Shown here in pieces: positions 1 through 8,427 of a stretch of 64,000 bases of DNA. Numbering within the stretch: the stretch's first letter is position 1; every line of letters starts with the position of its first letter. The stretch spans positions 36,554 to 100,553 of the forward strand of contig JAETRD010000015.1 in assembly GCA_021770345.1 (NCBI GenBank), given 5' to 3'. This DNA comes from Lachnospiraceae bacterium. GTDB lineage: Bacteria > Bacillota > Clostridia > Lachnospirales > Lachnospiraceae. The notes below the pieces were generated by a model. The model was not told the origin of the DNA and searched no databases. It saw nothing but the letters and a program-made list of their open reading frames with translations. The translations under genes and the position numbers were made by a program.

Positions 1-1
1 A

Positions 2-943
2 ATGTATGTGATCGGGCCCGTCTTCTCCCATAATATGTCTCTGCGGGATCTTGAGCAGAGCTTTGCGCAATCTCCGGATGCAAAGATCAGCCTCCCTCAA
101 AGGCGCCGCCTGTTTTGCGCCTTTGAGGAGGTTCCGGTCCTTGCGCATACCCTTTTTGCCCGCTATCTTATGATGCTCCACTACTGTCTTACCGGCGAAA
201 AGTTAAATGCTCTTGACCCTGCAATTCAGCAGTCCTTTTTCACCGCGGCGCCTCCGGACTCCAAGCGGGACCGCCACCACATCCGGATGGCCGAACGCGC
301 GATGCTCGATATGGTCCGCAACGGCGACTTAAATTACAGGGATATTTTACATACTTCGTCGCTTATCAGCGAGGGTGTCCCCGTCCGGGGACGTGACCCG
401 CTGCGGCAGGCCAAAACCTCTGTCATCGTTTTCACTTCTCTGGTCTGCCGGGCAGCGATTGAGGGCGGACTTTCCCCGGAGGAGGCTTACTCGCTCGGCG
501 ATTCCTATATTCAATCCGCCGAGGACGCCCGTACCTATGATGAGATCCGACTCATCCCCACTCAGATGTATGACGACTTCATTCACCGCGTACACAGGGT
601 AAAGCAGGACCCGAAACTCTCCGCGCCGATCGCACAGTGCAGGGATTACATACAGATGCACCTCGACGAGAAAATCCGCGCCAGGGATTTAGCCGAACTT
701 GCCGGTTATACCGAATACTATATCACGCACAAGTTTAAAGAAGAAACCGGTCTTTCCGTCAGTGACTATGTAAAACGTGCCAGGATTGAGCGCGCAAAGA
801 TTCTTCTGCAGAGCACGGATCTCTTGATTCAGGAACTTTCGGAGCAGCTCTGCTTCGGCAGCCGCAATTATTTCAGCAGGGTTTTTTCGGAAATTGCAGG
901 CTGTACCCCGATGGAATTTCGGGAAAACTCCCGCCGAAAATAA
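2..943 (+). CDS. AraC-family transcriptional regulator (5' end outside the window)
   Basis: The last about 105 residues form a typical AraC/XylS DNA-binding domain with two helix-turn-helix motifs. The first is around IRARDLAELAGYTEYYITHKF, and the second ends in FGSRNYFSRVFSEIAGCTPMEFR. The first 200 residues would be the sensing region, but they match no domain I can name. The frame is open to the window edge, so the ATG at position 2 is probably internal and the gene is partial here. It lies upstream of, and in the same direction as, a GH1 glycosidase, so sugar-responsive control of that gene is a reasonable inference. No operator was identified. Confidence 0.85.
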   Translation: MYVIGPVFSHNMSLRDLEQSFAQSPDAKISLPQRRRLFCAFEEVPVLAHTLFARYLMMLHYCLTGEKLNALDPAIQQSFFTAAPPDSKRDRHHIRMAERAMLDMVRNGDLNYRDILHTSSLISEGVPVRGRDPLRQAKTSVIVFTSLVCRAAIEGGLSPEEAYSLGDSYIQSAEDARTYDEIRLIPTQMYDDFIHRVHRVKQDPKLSAPIAQCRDYIQMHLDEKIRARDLAELAGYTEYYITHKFKEETGLSVSDYVKRARIERAKILLQSTDLLIQELSEQLCFGSRNYFSRVFSEIAGCTPMEFRENSRRK

Positions 944-1098
944 CCCTGCGGCTTCCTGCTGCCGCATCTGTTCCTCCATCGCATACTGTGATTATAAACG
1001 CGCGCGTTCCGGAAATGGAATACAAAAAATCGTGTTTATGTATCCTAATTCATGTTCTGATGGTATCTTCCGTAATTATAATTCTTTTTCTTTAATTT

Positions 1099-1127
1099 TT
1101 GAACACTTGCGCCTCGCTTTTTATGCA
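1099..1127 (+). promoter_or_regulatory. Candidate sigma-A promoter of the GH1 gene
   Basis: TTGAAC and TATGCA are separated by 17 bases. Transcription would start near 1135, placing the palindrome at 1143-1190 at the 5' end of the leader. The -10 box is imperfect. Confidence 0.45.
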
Positions 1128-1142
1128 ATAATGCAGCTATAT

Positions 1143-1190
1143 CCTCAGTGGACAAAGGCTCAGGGCGTATGTGCCCTTGTCCACTGAGGG
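1143..1190. repeat. Dispersed palindromic element, copy A
   Basis: The left arm is CCTCAGTGGACAAAGG and the right arm GTGCCCTTGTCCACTGAGGG, forming a hairpin of about 13 to 16 pairs. No U-tract follows. The same core recurs at 60246-60290 and as a half copy at 63805-63827. Here it lies in the presumed 5' leader of the GH1 gene, ending 10 bases before its ribosome binding site. Confidence 0.7.
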
Positions 1191-1216
1191 TAAACACAGG
1201 GCAAGGAGGTACATGT

Positions 1217-2506
1217 ATGACTTTTGACAAAGATTTCTTCATCGGCGCCGCCACCGCAGCGCATCAGGTGGAGGGCAACAATATCCACAGTGACTACTGG
1301 GCGCAGGAACATATGGTACACACCGACTTTTTAGAGCCGAGCGGAGACGCCGTCGACCACTACAACCGCTACGCCGAGGACATCCGCCTGATGGCGGACG
1401 CCGGGCTGAATGCTTACCGCTTTTCCATCGAGTGGGCGCGGATTGAGCCGGAGGAGGGCAAATTTGACGATACAGAGATTGAGCACTACCGCTCTGTCAT
1501 CCGCACCTGCAAAGAGAACGGCATTGAGCCGATCGTCACGCTTTTACATTTTACCAGCCCGAAATGGCTGATCGCAAAAGGCGGCTGGGAATCGGACGAT
1601 ACGCCCGCCCTCTTCGCGCGCTATACCCGCTATGTGATGGAGCGGCTCGGCAGTGAGCTCCGGTATGTCTGCACCATCAATGAGGCGAATATGGGCATAC
1701 AGGTCGCGGCGATTGCAAAGCGCTATGAGCAGCAGATGCGGGCGATGCAGGCACAGCAGGGAACTGTGTCGGAGAGTACCGTCCAGATGGGACTGAATCT
1801 TGAAAAGATGATGGCAAATCAAAAGGCCGCGGCAGAGGAGCGCATGCAGATCTTCGGCGTACCAAAGGCGGAATGCTTCACAAGCCCGCGCACGCCGCAC
1901 GGCGACGAAATCGTAATGGAAGCGCACAGGGCGGCCCGCGCTGCCATCCGCGAGGTTGCGCCCGAGGTGCAGGTCGGCCTGACCTTAAGCCTGCACGACA
2001 TCCAGGCGCTCCCGGGCGGCGAGGAAAACGCCGCAAAAGAATGGGCTGACGAGTTTACGCATTATCTGCCCGCCATCGAGGGGGACGATTTCCTCGGCGT
2101 GCAGAATTACACGCGCACCCGCATCGACGCATCGGGCTCGCTTCCGGCTCCGGCAGATGCCGAGCTGACGCAGATGGACTACGAGTTTTATCCGCAGGCG
2201 CTTTCTAATGTCATCCGCAGAGTCGCGCAGGACTTCAAGGGCACGCTGCTCGTGACCGAAAACGGAATCGCCACCGCGGACGACACCAGACGGGAGGAAT
2301 TTATCAAAACCGCCTTATCCGGCGTAACGGACTGTATCGCCGACGGCATCCCGGTGCGCGGCTATCTGTATTGGAGCCTTCTGGACAATTTTGAGTGGCA
2401 GAAGGGATATTCTATGACTTTCGGTCTCATCGCGGTTGACCGCACGACCCAGAAGCGCAGCCCGAAGCCAAGCCTTGCACTGCTCGGCAGTTTCCTGGCG
2501 CAGTGA
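1217..2506 (+). CDS. Glycoside hydrolase family 1 (beta-glucosidase-like)
   Basis: This is a 429-residue cytoplasmic (beta/alpha)8-barrel glycosidase expected to hydrolyse beta-glucosides or 6-phospho-beta-glucosides. GH1 marks are FIGAATAAHQVEG at the N-terminus, FSIEWARIEP near 69-78, the acid/base region TINEAN with Glu156, and the nucleophile region LLVTENG with Glu348. The C-terminus has the usual YWSLLDNFEW block. The start at 1217 is chosen because GCAAGGAGG lies 8 bases upstream; an earlier in-frame ATG at 1148 would run through a palindrome. The acid/base motif is NEAN instead of the usual NEP, so specificity may be unusual. The AraC regulator upstream may control it. Confidence 0.9.
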   Translation: MTFDKDFFIGAATAAHQVEGNNIHSDYWAQEHMVHTDFLEPSGDAVDHYNRYAEDIRLMADAGLNAYRFSIEWARIEPEEGKFDDTEIEHYRSVIRTCKENGIEPIVTLLHFTSPKWLIAKGGWESDDTPALFARYTRYVMERLGSELRYVCTINEANMGIQVAAIAKRYEQQMRAMQAQQGTVSESTVQMGLNLEKMMANQKAAAEERMQIFGVPKAECFTSPRTPHGDEIVMEAHRAARAAIREVAPEVQVGLTLSLHDIQALPGGEENAAKEWADEFTHYLPAIEGDDFLGVQNYTRTRIDASGSLPAPADAELTQMDYEFYPQALSNVIRRVAQDFKGTLLVTENGIATADDTRREEFIKTALSGVTDCIADGIPVRGYLYWSLLDNFEWQKGYSMTFGLIAVDRTTQKRSPKPSLALLGSFLAQ

Positions 2507-2547
2507 TTTCGAACGCGGCAGCCGGGGCATTCTGAAACGTATTCGGG

Positions 2548-2611
2548 GGGGGCTGCATGCTTTGCGGTTCGCTGCCAAACAGGCAGACGATCCGCGAAGC
2601 ATGCAGCCCCC
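2548..2611. terminator. Large hairpin between convergent genes
   Basis: A 20-bp stem with one G-T mismatch (2548-2567 with 2592-2611) encloses a smaller CTGCC/GGCAG hairpin. It lies between the plus-strand GH1 gene and the minus-strand permease gene and probably ends transcription from both sides, although U-tracts are weak. Confidence 0.65.
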
Positions 2612-2618
2612 ATTGCGT

Positions 2619-3503
2619 CTACAGATTACTCTCTTTCCGGTTGATATTCTTTCGCAGGTAATTTCCGAGATTTGTAATGCACATCAGCACCGCGGCCAGA
2701 AACAGGCCGGGTATCAGAATCGTCCACCACGCGCCGGTCAGAAGCGCTTTCTCCGCTAAAGACAGCATACTGCCCCAGGTAATGACCTCGAGCGGAAGCC
2801 CGATTCCCATAAAGCTGAGCGTAGATTCCGCCACAATCGCACTCCGGACATTCATCACAACCATAAACATGACGGAAGAGACAAAGTTCGGCGCCAGATG
2901 ACGCCGCAGAATGTAAAAAAAGCCCCCTCCCATGCACTTTGCCGCAAGTATATACTCATGGCCGCGAAGCTGCCGTACTTCCGTCCGGACAACCTTCGCG
3001 ATACTCATCCAGCCCGTTACTCCGATAACGAGGGATATGCGAAACACGTCCGCCTCTCCCAGAATCGCCTGCAGCAGTACGATCAGAAGCAGTCCCGGCA
3101 CGCTGAGCAAAATCTCCGTCACGCGCATCAGCAGCGCGTCCAGCCATGCGGGTGCCAGGCCGCTTGCCGCTCCGAACACAACGGCAATCACCGTGGAAAT
3201 CGCTGCAGACGCGGTGCCGATAAACAGCGAAAGCCTTCCCCCGTACCAGATCATGGAAAAAATGTCCCGCCCCATCGCATCGGTGCCGAAAAGAAATTCA
3301 CCGTTTGGAGCGGTATTGTAATGGCTCAAATCCATATAGGTCGGGTCCTTTGTCATAATCAGCCGACAGCCCGCGCATCCGAGGACAATAAGTGTCAGCA
3401 GCACCGCGGAAAAAATCGGCCTGCCGCGGTACCGGTTTTCGGCTTTTTCCGGCGCTTCCTCCGGCAGCGGCCGGATACCTGCCAGTTCAAACGCTCCTCT
3501 CAC
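2619..3503 (-). CDS. Dipeptide/oligopeptide ABC transporter permease (DppC-like)
   Basis: This is a 294-residue inner-membrane permease of the DppC/OppC family. It has an N-terminal membrane segment near 30-50, an extracytoplasmic loop containing FLFGTDAMGRDIFSM (the usual DppC signature after the first helix), and five further hydrophobic segments. The EAA loop that docks on the ATPase reads AAKCMGGGFFYILRRHLAPN. Its start overlaps the end of the upstream permease gene by 4 bases, so the two are translationally coupled. It is the last gene of the binding-protein, ATPase, permease, permease operon. Confidence 0.93.
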   Translation of the reverse strand: MRGAFELAGIRPLPEEAPEKAENRYRGRPIFSAVLLTLIVLGCAGCRLIMTKDPTYMDLSHYNTAPNGEFLFGTDAMGRDIFSMIWYGGRLSLFIGTASAAISTVIAVVFGAASGLAPAWLDALLMRVTEILLSVPGLLLIVLLQAILGEADVFRISLVIGVTGWMSIAKVVRTEVRQLRGHEYILAAKCMGGGFFYILRRHLAPNFVSSVMFMVVMNVRSAIVAESTLSFMGIGLPLEVITWGSMLSLAEKALLTGAWWTILIPGLFLAAVLMCITNLGNYLRKNINRKESNL

Positions 3504-4507
3504 GGTTCCGTCACCTCCAGTCTCTCCGATACCTCCTGCTCCCTGATGCGCGGATCAATCCGCTCATTGATGATCTGAGCGGTAAGATTGCACAAAATAA
3601 CCAGTATTCCCGATAAAATGCATAGCAGCATCAGCAGATTATAGTCTTTATACCGGGCGCTCTCATACGCAAGTGTGCCGATGCCCGGATACGAAAATAC
3701 CGTCTCTACGATATAAGTGCCTCCCAGAATATGCGGCACGGAAATCGCCATAAGGCTCAGGTAGGAGGGCATCACGTTGCGCAGACAGTGCCGGAACATA
3801 ACGGCCCGTTTCGTCAGCCCCTTTGCCCGCGCCAGCAAAACATAATCCGCACGCACTTCCTCAAGAATTTTGTTGCGGACCATATAGGCATAATACCACA
3901 GGTGATTGAGTACCACGATGCCGACGGGGAGAATCAGATGCATGACACGGTCCGCAAAATCACGCTCTTTCCCGACGGAATACGCTCCGGAACTCGGCAG
4001 CCAATGCAGCGTGACCGAAAAGACCAGAATCAGAACCAAAGACAGCCAGAACTCCGGGATACAGCTTGTGAGCGTGCCGACGTTGCAGATCATGCGGTCC
4101 GCCGGCCCCTCCTCGTGCCATGCGCACCAAACGCCCAAAAGCAGCGAGAAAACAAAAATGAAAACAAATCCGAGTCCGCCTAAAAGCAACGTATTTCCGA
4201 TCCTGCCGCCGATCACATCGACGACGTCCGTTTTATATTTCCACGATATCCCGAAATCACCGCGAAAGGCATGGTCTAACCACCGGACATACTGAACCGT
4301 GACGGAATCATTCAATCCCAGCCGCTCTTTCGCCCACTCCCGCTCTCCGGGCGTCATCTTCTCAACGCGGTCCCCGTAATACGATACCAGCGGGTCTCCC
4401 GGCGCCAGCCGCGACACATAGAATACAACCGCTGACAGGATAAACACGCTGACAACAAACGTCAGTATTTTCTTTCCATAGTAAACAAACCGATTTCTCT
4501 TTTTCAC
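3500..4507 (-). CDS. Dipeptide/oligopeptide ABC transporter permease (DppB-like)
   Basis: This 335-residue permease has the DppB/OppB layout: an N-terminal helix (about 12-33), the family phrase RLAPGDPLVSYYGD, an extracytoplasmic loop with ERLGLNDSVTVQYVRWL, and five more membrane helices. The EAA loop is DYVLLARAKGLTKRAVMFRH. It should pair with the DppC-like protein encoded next to form the peptide channel. It begins 19 bases after the fused ATPase gene ends and overlaps the next gene by 4 bases. Substrate specificity cannot be read from the permease. Confidence 0.93.
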   Translation of the reverse strand: MKKRNRFVYYGKKILTFVVSVFILSAVVFYVSRLAPGDPLVSYYGDRVEKMTPGEREWAKERLGLNDSVTVQYVRWLDHAFRGDFGISWKYKTDVVDVIGGRIGNTLLLGGLGFVFIFVFSLLLGVWCAWHEEGPADRMICNVGTLTSCIPEFWLSLVLILVFSVTLHWLPSSGAYSVGKERDFADRVMHLILPVGIVVLNHLWYYAYMVRNKILEEVRADYVLLARAKGLTKRAVMFRHCLRNVMPSYLSLMAISVPHILGGTYIVETVFSYPGIGTLAYESARYKDYNLLMLLCILSGILVILCNLTAQIINERIDPRIREQEVSERLEVTEP

Positions 4508-4526
4508 GGCATTGTTCCCCCGTCTT

Positions 4527-6500
4527 TTATTGCTCCCCGTTTTTCAACACAAAATGTCCTGCGCCAATCTCCGTCAATTCCCCGTCTAATGCATCCCGCT
4601 CTGCGCAAAATTCCGTCGCCCTGCGCGCCTGCTCCCTGCGCGGGTCGGGAATCGGGATTGCCGACAGGAGCGCTTTCGTGTAGGCATGTCGGGGATTTGA
4701 AAACAGCTCCTGTGTGGGAGCCACCTCCACAAGCCTGCCCCGGCACATCACCCCCACGCGGTCGCACAAAAATTCCACCATCGCCAGGTCATGGGCGATA
4801 AACAGAAACGAAAACCCGTGCTCCTGCTGCAGATGCCGGAACAGATTGACGATCTGTGCCTGAATCGAGACGTCCAACGACGCGATCGGTTCGTCCGCCA
4901 CCAGAAGTTCCGGCTCCATCGCAAGCGCCCGGGCGATCGCCACCCGCTGACGCTGCCCGCCGGAAAGCTCCGACGGATATTTGTCCAGATAGCGGGCGTC
5001 CAGACCCACATAATGCATCTGAAACCGCGCTTCCTCGCGAAAAGATGCGCGCGGAGGTGTCATATGCTGTATTTTCATCGGCTCCGCAATGATGTCGCAC
5101 ACCCTCATGCGCTGGTTCAGACTCGAATCGGAGTCCTGAAATATCATCTGCCGCGTCGACTGCAGCATCCGCCTGTTTTTGCGGAACGATTTCGCATCAC
5201 AGGTGTTAATCCCCTTATACCGGATACTTCCTTCGCACGGCCGATACAGATTCATCACACAGCGGGCCACGGTGGATTTCCCCGAACCGGATTCCCCGAC
5301 CAGCCCGAAAATCTCTCCCCGGAAAATCTGAAAAGACACATCCTCCACCGCTTTTACCGCCGTCTTCCGATTCAGCGGAAATACATGCGAAAGGTGCCGT
5401 ACATCAAGCAAAATTTCATTCGACGCAGTTTCCTCCATCCGTGTGTTTTTCGTATCTTCCCACCGGCGTCGTGATTTCCCTCCATCCGTGTGTTCTCCGC
5501 ATCTTCCCACCGGCGCCGCGATCCGGGGCGCGCGCTCATCCAGCAGCCAGGTGGCCGCATAATGCGTATCCGTAACGCGAAACATCGGCGGTTCCTTTTC
5601 ATAGTCAATCGCAAGGGCGTTTTCGTTGCGGTACGCAAACGCGTCGCCCGGAGGCGGATTTATCAGCGTCGGCGGCATCCCGGGAATCGTATACAGACTG
5701 TCCCTCCCTTTTGAAAAAGCCGGAAGCGCCCGCATCAGTCCCCAGGTATACGGGTGCCGCGGCTCATAAAAAATCTCCGCCGCCGTGCCGATTTCCACGA
5801 TTTTCCCGGCATACATCACCGCAACCCGGTCCGCCACCCGCGCCACGACGCCGAGGTCATGCGTGACAAAAACCGTTGCCGTCCCCAGTTTTTGCTGTAT
5901 GTCGCGGAGCAGATCAAGGATTTGCGCCTGTATCGTGACATCGAGCGCCGTCGTCGGCTCATCCGCGAAAAGAATCGCGGGGTTTCCCGCCAGAGCGACG
6001 GCTATCACGGCCCTCTGCCGCATTCCGCCCGAAAACTGACAGGGATAATGTTTCATGCGCTCTCCGGGACAATCGATCCCCACCAGCTTCATCAGCTCCG
6101 CAACTCTCTCCTGCAGCCGTTCCCCGGTAATCTCCGGCTGATGTACCCGGACCGCCTCCGCAATCTGCGCACCGACAGATATCGTTGGATTTAGGGACGT
6201 CATGGGATCCTGAAATACCATCGAAAAAAGCTTCCCGCGCAGCTTACACATCTCCCGCTCCGTGTAATGCGTGATGTCCGCGCCGCCTGCAGCGATGCTT
6301 CCGGACTTGATTTTCGCCGTCCCCGGCAAAAGCTTCATAATGCTTTTGCACAATACGCTCTTCCCGCACCCGGATTCCCCGACAATCGCCAGCACCTCGC
6401 CGCGGGCAAGCGAAAAACTGACATCCCGCACCGCCTGAACTTCCCCGCCCGCACAAAAAAAGCTCACGGATAAATTTTTAACCTCCAACAATTCTGACAT
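4527..6500 (-). CDS. Fused double ATPase of a dipeptide ABC transporter (DppD-DppF)
   Basis: One 657-residue protein carries two complete ABC ATPase domains. Domain 1 has Walker A GESGCGKS (41-48), signature FSGGMRQR and Walker B ILFADEPTTALD, followed by the oligopeptide-transporter C-terminal segment (NPPPGDAFAYRNENALAIDY onward). Domain 2 has Walker A GESGSGKS (402-409), signature LSGGQRQR and Walker B LLVADEPIASLD. The linker (about 335-360) is encoded by a 47-bp tandem duplication that seems to have joined two formerly overlapping genes. The [4Fe-4S]-binding cysteines common in DppD C-terminal segments are absent. The start at 6500 gives the canonical MSELLEVKNLSVSF; an upstream in-frame ATG at 6542 would overlap the binding-protein gene. 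Confidence 0.93.
   Translation of the reverse strand: MSELLEVKNLSVSFFCAGGEVQAVRDVSFSLARGEVLAIVGESGCGKSVLCKSIMKLLPGTAKIKSGSIAAGGADITHYTEREMCKLRGKLFSMVFQDPMTSLNPTISVGAQIAEAVRVHQPEITGERLQERVAELMKLVGIDCPGERMKHYPCQFSGGMRQRAVIAVALAGNPAILFADEPTTALDVTIQAQILDLLRDIQQKLGTATVFVTHDLGVVARVADRVAVMYAGKIVEIGTAAEIFYEPRHPYTWGLMRALPAFSKGRDSLYTIPGMPPTLINPPPGDAFAYRNENALAIDYEKEPPMFRVTDTHYAATWLLDERAPRIAAPVGRCGEHTDGGKSRRRWEDTKNTRMEETASNEILLDVRHLSHVFPLNRKTAVKAVEDVSFQIFRGEIFGLVGESGSGKSTVARCVMNLYRPCEGSIRYKGINTCDAKSFRKNRRMLQSTRQMIFQDSDSSLNQRMRVCDIIAEPMKIQHMTPPRASFREEARFQMHYVGLDARYLDKYPSELSGGQRQRVAIARALAMEPELLVADEPIASLDVSIQAQIVNLFRHLQQEHGFSFLFIAHDLAMVEFLCDRVGVMCRGRLVEVAPTQELFSNPRHAYTKALLSAIPIPDPRREQARRATEFCAERDALDGELTEIGAGHFVLKNGEQ
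5430..5523. repeat. 47-bp tandem duplication in the DppD-DppF linker
   Basis: Two adjacent 47-bp copies (5477-5523 and 5430-5476) are identical at 40 of 47 positions. On the coding strand, six of the seven differences are G in the first copy and A in the second. Because 47 is not a multiple of three, the copies are read in different frames: PVGRCGEHTDGG, then RRRWEDTKNTRMEE. Confidence 0.9.
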
Positions 6501-6523
6501 TTCGCCCTGCCGCCTTCTCTTTT

Positions 6524-8137
6524 CTATTCGGAAATGCTCCATTCATGAACATTCCAGAAGATTCCCACGCCGTGGTGTCCCATAACCGTATCCGCGGAAA
6601 TCCCCTCCAACGTGGATTTTGCCACATAGTTTGCGTCAATATAACAGATAAACGCGTAAGGAGGATCGTTCGCCAGCTCCGTCTGGAATTTGTCATAATA
6701 CTCCTCGCGAACTGCCGGATCGTCCGACTGGCGGGCCAGTGTCAGATACTCGTCCACCTTCTCGTTTGAATAACCGTTATAATTCGCTCCCTTGTCGGTG
6801 CCAAACACTTTGTAGGTGTGATCGTCCGCGTCAAAGGGACTGCCCCAGCCGATCAGCCCGGCCATCTGTCCGCCCCAGTCAATCTGCGCGGGAAGCTCCA
6901 CGGTACAGTTGATGCCCACCTCGCGAATCTGCTGTGCCGCGGCCTGGGCGATATCAATGCGGTCCTGCTCCCCGGACATCACGCTGATCACAAAGCCGAC
7001 CTCCTCGCCGCCGCGCTCATAAAAGCCGTTTTCCCCCATCACGCATCCGGCCGCTTCCAGAATTTCTTTCGCCCTGGCCGGATTATAATCGTAGTGCTCC
7101 ACGTCCTCATTGTTGTATCTGTTGCGCTGCAGAGGCCCGTAAGCAGGCATGCCCTGTCCGAGAAGCACCGCATCGATAATCGCCTGCCGGTCGATCGCAT
7201 AGCAGACCGCCGGGATGATATCCCGGTTCTCTGTCCAGTAATCGTTCCAAAAGTTAAAAAGAATCCCCCGATAATCGGACGTCATCATATCATAGCGGAC
7301 AAAGCCCTCCCTATCCGCAAAGTTCTGTGCATTTCTCGGATCTAACAGCACCAGATCCAGCTCTCCGGCCTCCATCTGGATTGCCTGCGCATTGTCATCA
7401 CCGACAATTTTAAAAATAATCCGGTCTATATTCGGACATCCGAGATAGTAGTCCTCATTCTTAACCATGACAATCGACTGTCCGACATCCCAGCTCTCCA
7501 GCTTATAGGGGCCCGTGCCGACCGGCGCGCGGAAGAAATCGGATTCCTGCATATCCTCCCCTTCCAGCAGATGCTTCGGCAGAACCGGCATCGTCATGTA
7601 CTCGAGGAAAGCCACATTCGGCGCGGAAAGCCGAAAGGCGATTGTCTGATCGTCAATCACGGAAATTTCCTCGACGTCCTCATAATTCGGCGCATTTTCC
7701 GCGCCGTTTTCCGGATCCATAATGGCTTCAATCGTAAATTTCACGTCGTCCGCAGTAAACGCTTCGCCGTCATGCCATTTGATGCCGCCGCGGATATAAA
7801 ACGTATAAGTACAGGCCGCTTCGTCATACTCCCAGCGTTCGGCCAGGCCGGGAACGACCTGGTTCTCGCCGTCATGCGCCGTCAAACCGTTGAAGAGCAG
7901 AAGATTGATCTCACAGTGCTCGTCCATCGCCGGATTGATGCGCGTATAGTCTGCACTGCCATACACAAGAGTGGTCGGCCCGTTCTTTGCATCGGCGCCC
8001 AAAGCATCGGCCCTGCTCTCCGTATCTTTGTCCAATGCGCCCGCCGTATTGCCGGAATCAGCGGCCGGTGTGCCGCCGCAGGCAGCCAGGGTAAATGCTG
8101 TTGTCACAGCAAGCAGTAACGATATCATTTTTCTCAT
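6524..8137 (-). CDS. Peptide ABC transporter substrate-binding lipoprotein (SBP family 5)
   Basis: This is a 537-residue extracellular solute-binding protein of the DppA/OppA family. The N-terminus MRKMISLLLAVTTAFTLAAC is a lipoprotein signal whose lipobox LAAC would anchor Cys20 to the membrane. Family marks are GLTAHDGENQVVPGLAERWE, the phrase YTFYIRGGIKWHDGEAFTADD (split here, family-typical) and PVGTGPYKLESWDVG. The start at 8137 has AGGAGG 7 bases upstream; a longer reading frame would add a non-signal extension. It is the first gene of the dipeptide operon, 23 bases before the ATPase gene. Its leader contains hairpins and a terminator that may control the operon. Confidence 0.93.
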   Translation of the reverse strand: MRKMISLLLAVTTAFTLAACGGTPAADSGNTAGALDKDTESRADALGADAKNGPTTLVYGSADYTRINPAMDEHCEINLLLFNGLTAHDGENQVVPGLAERWEYDEAACTYTFYIRGGIKWHDGEAFTADDVKFTIEAIMDPENGAENAPNYEDVEEISVIDDQTIAFRLSAPNVAFLEYMTMPVLPKHLLEGEDMQESDFFRAPVGTGPYKLESWDVGQSIVMVKNEDYYLGCPNIDRIIFKIVGDDNAQAIQMEAGELDLVLLDPRNAQNFADREGFVRYDMMTSDYRGILFNFWNDYWTENRDIIPAVCYAIDRQAIIDAVLLGQGMPAYGPLQRNRYNNEDVEHYDYNPARAKEILEAAGCVMGENGFYERGGEEVGFVISVMSGEQDRIDIAQAAAQQIREVGINCTVELPAQIDWGGQMAGLIGWGSPFDADDHTYKVFGTDKGANYNGYSNEKVDEYLTLARQSDDPAVREEYYDKFQTELANDPPYAFICYIDANYVAKSTLEGISADTVMGHHGVGIFWNVHEWSISE

Positions 8138-8192
8138 AAAAGTCCTCCTGATAAGAATCGGGCAGGGATAAGTTCTTCCCCTGCTCGCGTGC

Positions 8193-8233
8193 GGGGTGCG
8201 TGCAGCAAAACTGCTAATTTCCTTACGCACCCC
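8193..8233 (-). promoter_or_regulatory. Leader hairpin between the terminator and the binding-protein gene
   Basis: GGGGTGCGT (8193-8201) pairs with ACGCACCCC (8225-8233) and encloses an inner GCAG/CTGC stem. It lies in the untranslated leader of the ABC operon downstream of the intrinsic terminator. It could be an mRNA-stabilising 5' hairpin or part of a switch. Confidence 0.5.
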
Positions 8234-8240
8234 TGTGCAT

Positions 8241-8283
8241 AAAAAAGGCATATGGTCTTTCTGCAGAAAAATCCATATGCCTT
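8241..8283 (-). terminator. Intrinsic terminator in the leader of the dipeptide ABC operon
   Basis: A perfect 11-bp stem AAGGCATATGG/CCATATGCCTT is followed, on the minus strand only, by six T residues. It lies downstream of a strong minus-strand promoter (8428-8456) and upstream of the binding-protein gene. It therefore either attenuates the operon or ends a small RNA of about 180 bases. Confidence 0.85.
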
Positions 8284-8421
8284 CGTAGCATACCGTTCAA
8301 ATACAATATGAAATATCCCGATACAGGAATTCCGCTTCGCGCACGTCCCGCAGCGCGGCTTCCCGCCTCAATCATGCAGATGCTTCAGCATCCCGCAGCC
8401 TGCTTCCTACAGGCTATTCCT
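8242..8421 (-). ncRNA. Candidate structured leader or small RNA
   Basis: Between the promoter at 8428-8456 and the terminator at 8241-8283 lies about 140 bases with no reading frame but several short hairpins. As RNA they are AGCCUG-7-CAGGCU (8397-8415), GAUGC-UGAA-GCAUC (8379-8392) and GCGG-GAAG-CCGC (8355-8366), with the word GAAGC recurring. I do not recognise a known riboswitch consensus. Runs of GGAAGC stem-loops also occur at right ends of IS605-type elements, so a mobile-element remnant is an alternative, although no transposase or TnpB gene is nearby. Confidence 0.45.
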
Positions 8422-8427
8422 TTAAAC

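Noticed and set aside
1143-1190. Palindrome A as an ordinary terminator of the AraC gene
   Set aside because: It is about 200 bases after that gene, downstream of a candidate promoter, and has no U-tract.
4504-4767. Separate small gene at the end of the double-ATPase gene
   Set aside because: It lies in another frame of the second ATPase domain, which has a complete conserved sequence.
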